A stretch of DNA of 64,000 bases, taken from positions 1-64,000 of the forward strand of contig NZ_VUJV01000007.1 of assembly GCF_008373755.1 (NCBI RefSeq), written 5' to 3'. Every line of letters starts with the position of its first letter. Position 1 is the stretch's first letter. The notes under the pieces were generated by a model. It made no database searches and was not told the origin of the DNA. It saw only the letters and a list, made by a program, of their open reading frames with translations. The position numbers and the translations under genes were made by a program. The DNA is from Nocardioides humilatus. GTDB taxonomy: Bacteria; Actinomycetota; Actinomycetes; Propionibacteriales; Nocardioidaceae. This document shows, one piece after another, positions 62,399 to 64,000 of the stretch.

Positions 62399-63507
62399 TG
62401 ACGACCCAGGTGAAGAGGCAGACGAAGGGGATGACCGTGCGGGTCGTCAACGATGTGCCCCCGCGCCGCAGCGCGCCCGCCCGCCTGCTCGGCATGGTCA
62501 TGCTCGCGGTCGTGGTGCTGCTCACCACGTCGTGCAGCGCGCTCCCGGGCGGCCTGGGCGGCGGCAAGATGGAGGTCACCGCCTACTTCGAGGACTCGGC
62601 AGGTCTGTTCGTCGGCAACGACGTCGGCATCCTCGGCGTCGTTGTCGGGAAGATCACCTCGATCGAGCCCGACGGTGAGCAGGTCAAGGTCACCATGGAG
62701 ATCGACGACGACTACGACGTCCCGGCCGATGCCGGCGCTGTTGTCGTCGCCCGGTCCGTCGCGACCGACCGTTACGTCGAGCTGACGCCGGTCTACAAGA
62801 AGGGTCCGAAGCTCGAGGACGGGGCCGAGATCCCGATCGCGCAGACCCGTACCCCCGTCGACTTCGACCAGCTGCTCGCCGCCCTCAACGAGTTCTCGAC
62901 CGGCATCGCCGGTTCGAAGACCGCGAAGGACGCGATCGCCAACTTCATCAACAAGGGAGCGGGCGCACTCGAGGGCAACGGACCGCTGGTCAACCAGACG
63001 ATCCACGCGCTTCAGGAAGGGGTCAACGGACTCCACTCCCAGCGCGACAACGTGGCCTCGACGCTGAAGTCGCTCGACGTGCTGCTGGCGGCGATCTCGC
63101 AGAACGAGTCGACGGCACGCACCTTCATCCACCAGGTGTCGGAGGCATCCGACCTGCTCGCCGACGAGCGGGAGAACTTCCGCTCGGCCCTGCGTGCGCT
63201 CAACGACGCCGTGACGGTGGTCGCTGAGTTCGCCGTCGACAACCGCCAGCAGATCGTCGAGGCGCTGGGCGGTTCGACGAAGGTGGTCAAGACGATCATG
63301 GCCAAGCAGGACCAGCTGACCGAGATCCTGCGAGTGATGCCGCTCGCGCTGCAGAACCTGCAGCGTGCTCGCCGGGGCGACCGGGTCGCGGTCACCGCCG
63401 ACCCGATCGCGCTGCTGCCGCTCGGCGGAGTCCTGAACCAAATCTGTGACCAGCTGCCGCCGGCGATCTGCCAGCTGATCGGCACCGACCCGCTGGGGGG
63501 CAACTGA
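62398..63507 (+). CDS. mceD: Mce family protein D
   Basis: 369 aa: N-terminal segment LLGMVMLAVVVLLTTSCSALPGG, hydrophobic and followed by Cys46 in a lipobox-like LTTSC, then Mce domain (VTAYFEDSAGLFVGNDVGILGVVVGKITSIE), helical region, and C-terminus GVLNQICDQLPPAICQLIGTDPLGGN with two cysteines. It may be lipidated, though the lipobox is imperfect at -3. ATG 62398 shares one base with the mceC stop and its TGA shares one base with mceE. Confidence 0.9.
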   Translation: MTTQVKRQTKGMTVRVVNDVPPRRSAPARLLGMVMLAVVVLLTTSCSALPGGLGGGKMEVTAYFEDSAGLFVGNDVGILGVVVGKITSIEPDGEQVKVTMEIDDDYDVPADAGAVVVARSVATDRYVELTPVYKKGPKLEDGAEIPIAQTRTPVDFDQLLAALNEFSTGIAGSKTAKDAIANFINKGAGALEGNGPLVNQTIHALQEGVNGLHSQRDNVASTLKSLDVLLAAISQNESTARTFIHQVSEASDLLADERENFRSALRALNDAVTVVAEFAVDNRQQIVEALGGSTKVVKTIMAKQDQLTEILRVMPLALQNLQRARRGDRVAVTADPIALLPLGGVLNQICDQLPPAICQLIGTDPLGGN

Positions 63508-64000
63508 TGAAGACCCGCACCCTGCGAGCCGCAGCAGCCAGCCTGGCGACAGTGGGCGTGCTGCTGGCCGGCACCGGCTGCTCGACCACGATGCGTGACC
63601 TGCCGATCCCGGGCACGGGCGTGTCGGGCGACACGATCGAGATCAAGGCCCGCTTCGCCGAGGCGCTCAACCTCGCCGAGGGCGCACCGGTCAAGGTCAA
63701 CGGCGTCGACAGCGGCAAGGTGAAGTCGATCGACATCGACGACTACACCGCCGTCGTCACGATGACGGTCCGCAAGGACGCGAAGATCCACCAAGGTGCG
63801 ACGGCTCGCCTGCGCTACACCACGCCCCTCGGTGAGCTGTTCGTCGACGTCAGCAACCCCAACGACGGCGCTGACCTGGCCGACGGCGCGGTCCTCGACC
63901 TCAAGCAGACCGAGACGGCACCGACGGTCGAGGACGCTCTGTCCGAGGCTTCGCTGCTCATCAACGGTGGTGGTCTGGCCCAGCTCCAGACGATCACCGA
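63507..64000 (+). CDS. mceE: Mce family protein E, partial at window end
   Basis: Begins MKTRTLRAAAASLATVGVLLAGTGCSTTM, a signal sequence ending in a lipobox-like TGC (Cys25), followed by the Mce domain (IKARFAEALNLAEGAPVKVNGVDSGKVKSIDI; LRYTTPLGELFVDVSN). The lipoprotein character matches MceE/LprK. The frame is open to the window edge, so the helical C-terminal part and probably mceF lie outside. ATG 63507 overlaps the mceD stop by one base (TGATG). Confidence 0.9.
   Translation, partial: MKTRTLRAAAASLATVGVLLAGTGCSTTMRDLPIPGTGVSGDTIEIKARFAEALNLAEGAPVKVNGVDSGKVKSIDIDDYTAVVTMTVRKDAKIHQGATARLRYTTPLGELFVDVSNPNDGADLADGAVLDLKQTETAPTVEDALSEASLLINGGGLAQLQTIT

Overview
The window is chromosomal DNA of very high G+C (about 70%) from an actinobacterium, most likely Nocardioides-like (Nocardioidaceae). 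The evidence is actinobacteria-specific families (SepH, DUF4193, DUF4235, DUF3093, DUF3710, DUF3159, DUF3105, Mce/YrbE), dense packing with GTGA/ATGA overlaps, and gene order that, from memory, matches Mycobacterium tuberculosis in two places: Rv2689c-Rv2701c (here about 15.0-25.5 kb) and Rv0241c-Rv0243 htdX-fabG4-fadA2 (here 49.3-53.0 kb). No rRNA, tRNA, CRISPR array, insertion sequence or phage gene was recognised.

Layout. 0-7.5 kb: DNA polymerase IV, a DUF4192 protein, a glutamate-cysteine ligase-type enzyme, an ECF sigma factor coupled to a YCII/DGPF protein, and a universal stress protein coupled to a sulfurtransferase. 7.5-14 kb: a two-domain fatty acyl-CoA reductase, the cell-division protein SepH, YchJ, a sugar-lactone oxidase and an MFS transporter. 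14-25.5 kb: coproporphyrin ferrochelatase, inositol monophosphatase, DUF4193, DUF4235, DUF3093, dUTPase, DUF3710, an OB-fold protein and DUF3159. These are followed by two RCK/TrkA proteins, a KimA-type permease (probable K+ regulation and uptake module) and an rRNA/tRNA uracil methyltransferase. A LuxR regulator and a small protein sit between the RCK genes and the permease.

25.5-36.4 kb looks accessory. It holds a large secreted Ig-repeat protein, a tail-to-tail pair of paralogous TetR regulators, an ECF sigma factor between two paralogous membrane-anchored proteins, a reductase, an ABC exporter and a LuxR-type protein. 36.7-47.6 kb: aconitase with a palindrome upstream, a lipoprotein, a thiamine-binding protein, a DUF3105 protein, Nudix, Dxs, a HELTH metallopeptidase lipoprotein, a PAC2 protein and acyl-CoA thioesterase II. 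47.6-57 kb: a secreted MBG-repeat protein, the htdX-fabG4 / fadA2 fatty-acid module with its TetR regulator, ATP-dependent DNA ligase, another TetR and an AlkA-like glycosylase. 57-64 kb: an SCP2-domain protein leads a Mce lipid-import operon (yrbE pair, mceA-D and the start of mceE), cut by the window edge.

Two features cut across the window. At least 20 genes carry a TANNNT -10 hexamer only 6-8 nt before the start codon, the signature of leaderless transcripts. Lipid handling recurs: acyl-CoA reductase, thioesterase, thiolase/ketoreductase/dehydratase, SCP2 and Mce import. The best candidates for undescribed biology are the sigma factor flanked by paralogous membrane proteins, the paired TetR genes beside the Ig-repeat protein, a C-terminal Cys-pair module shared by two otherwise different secreted proteins, and several unassigned operators.
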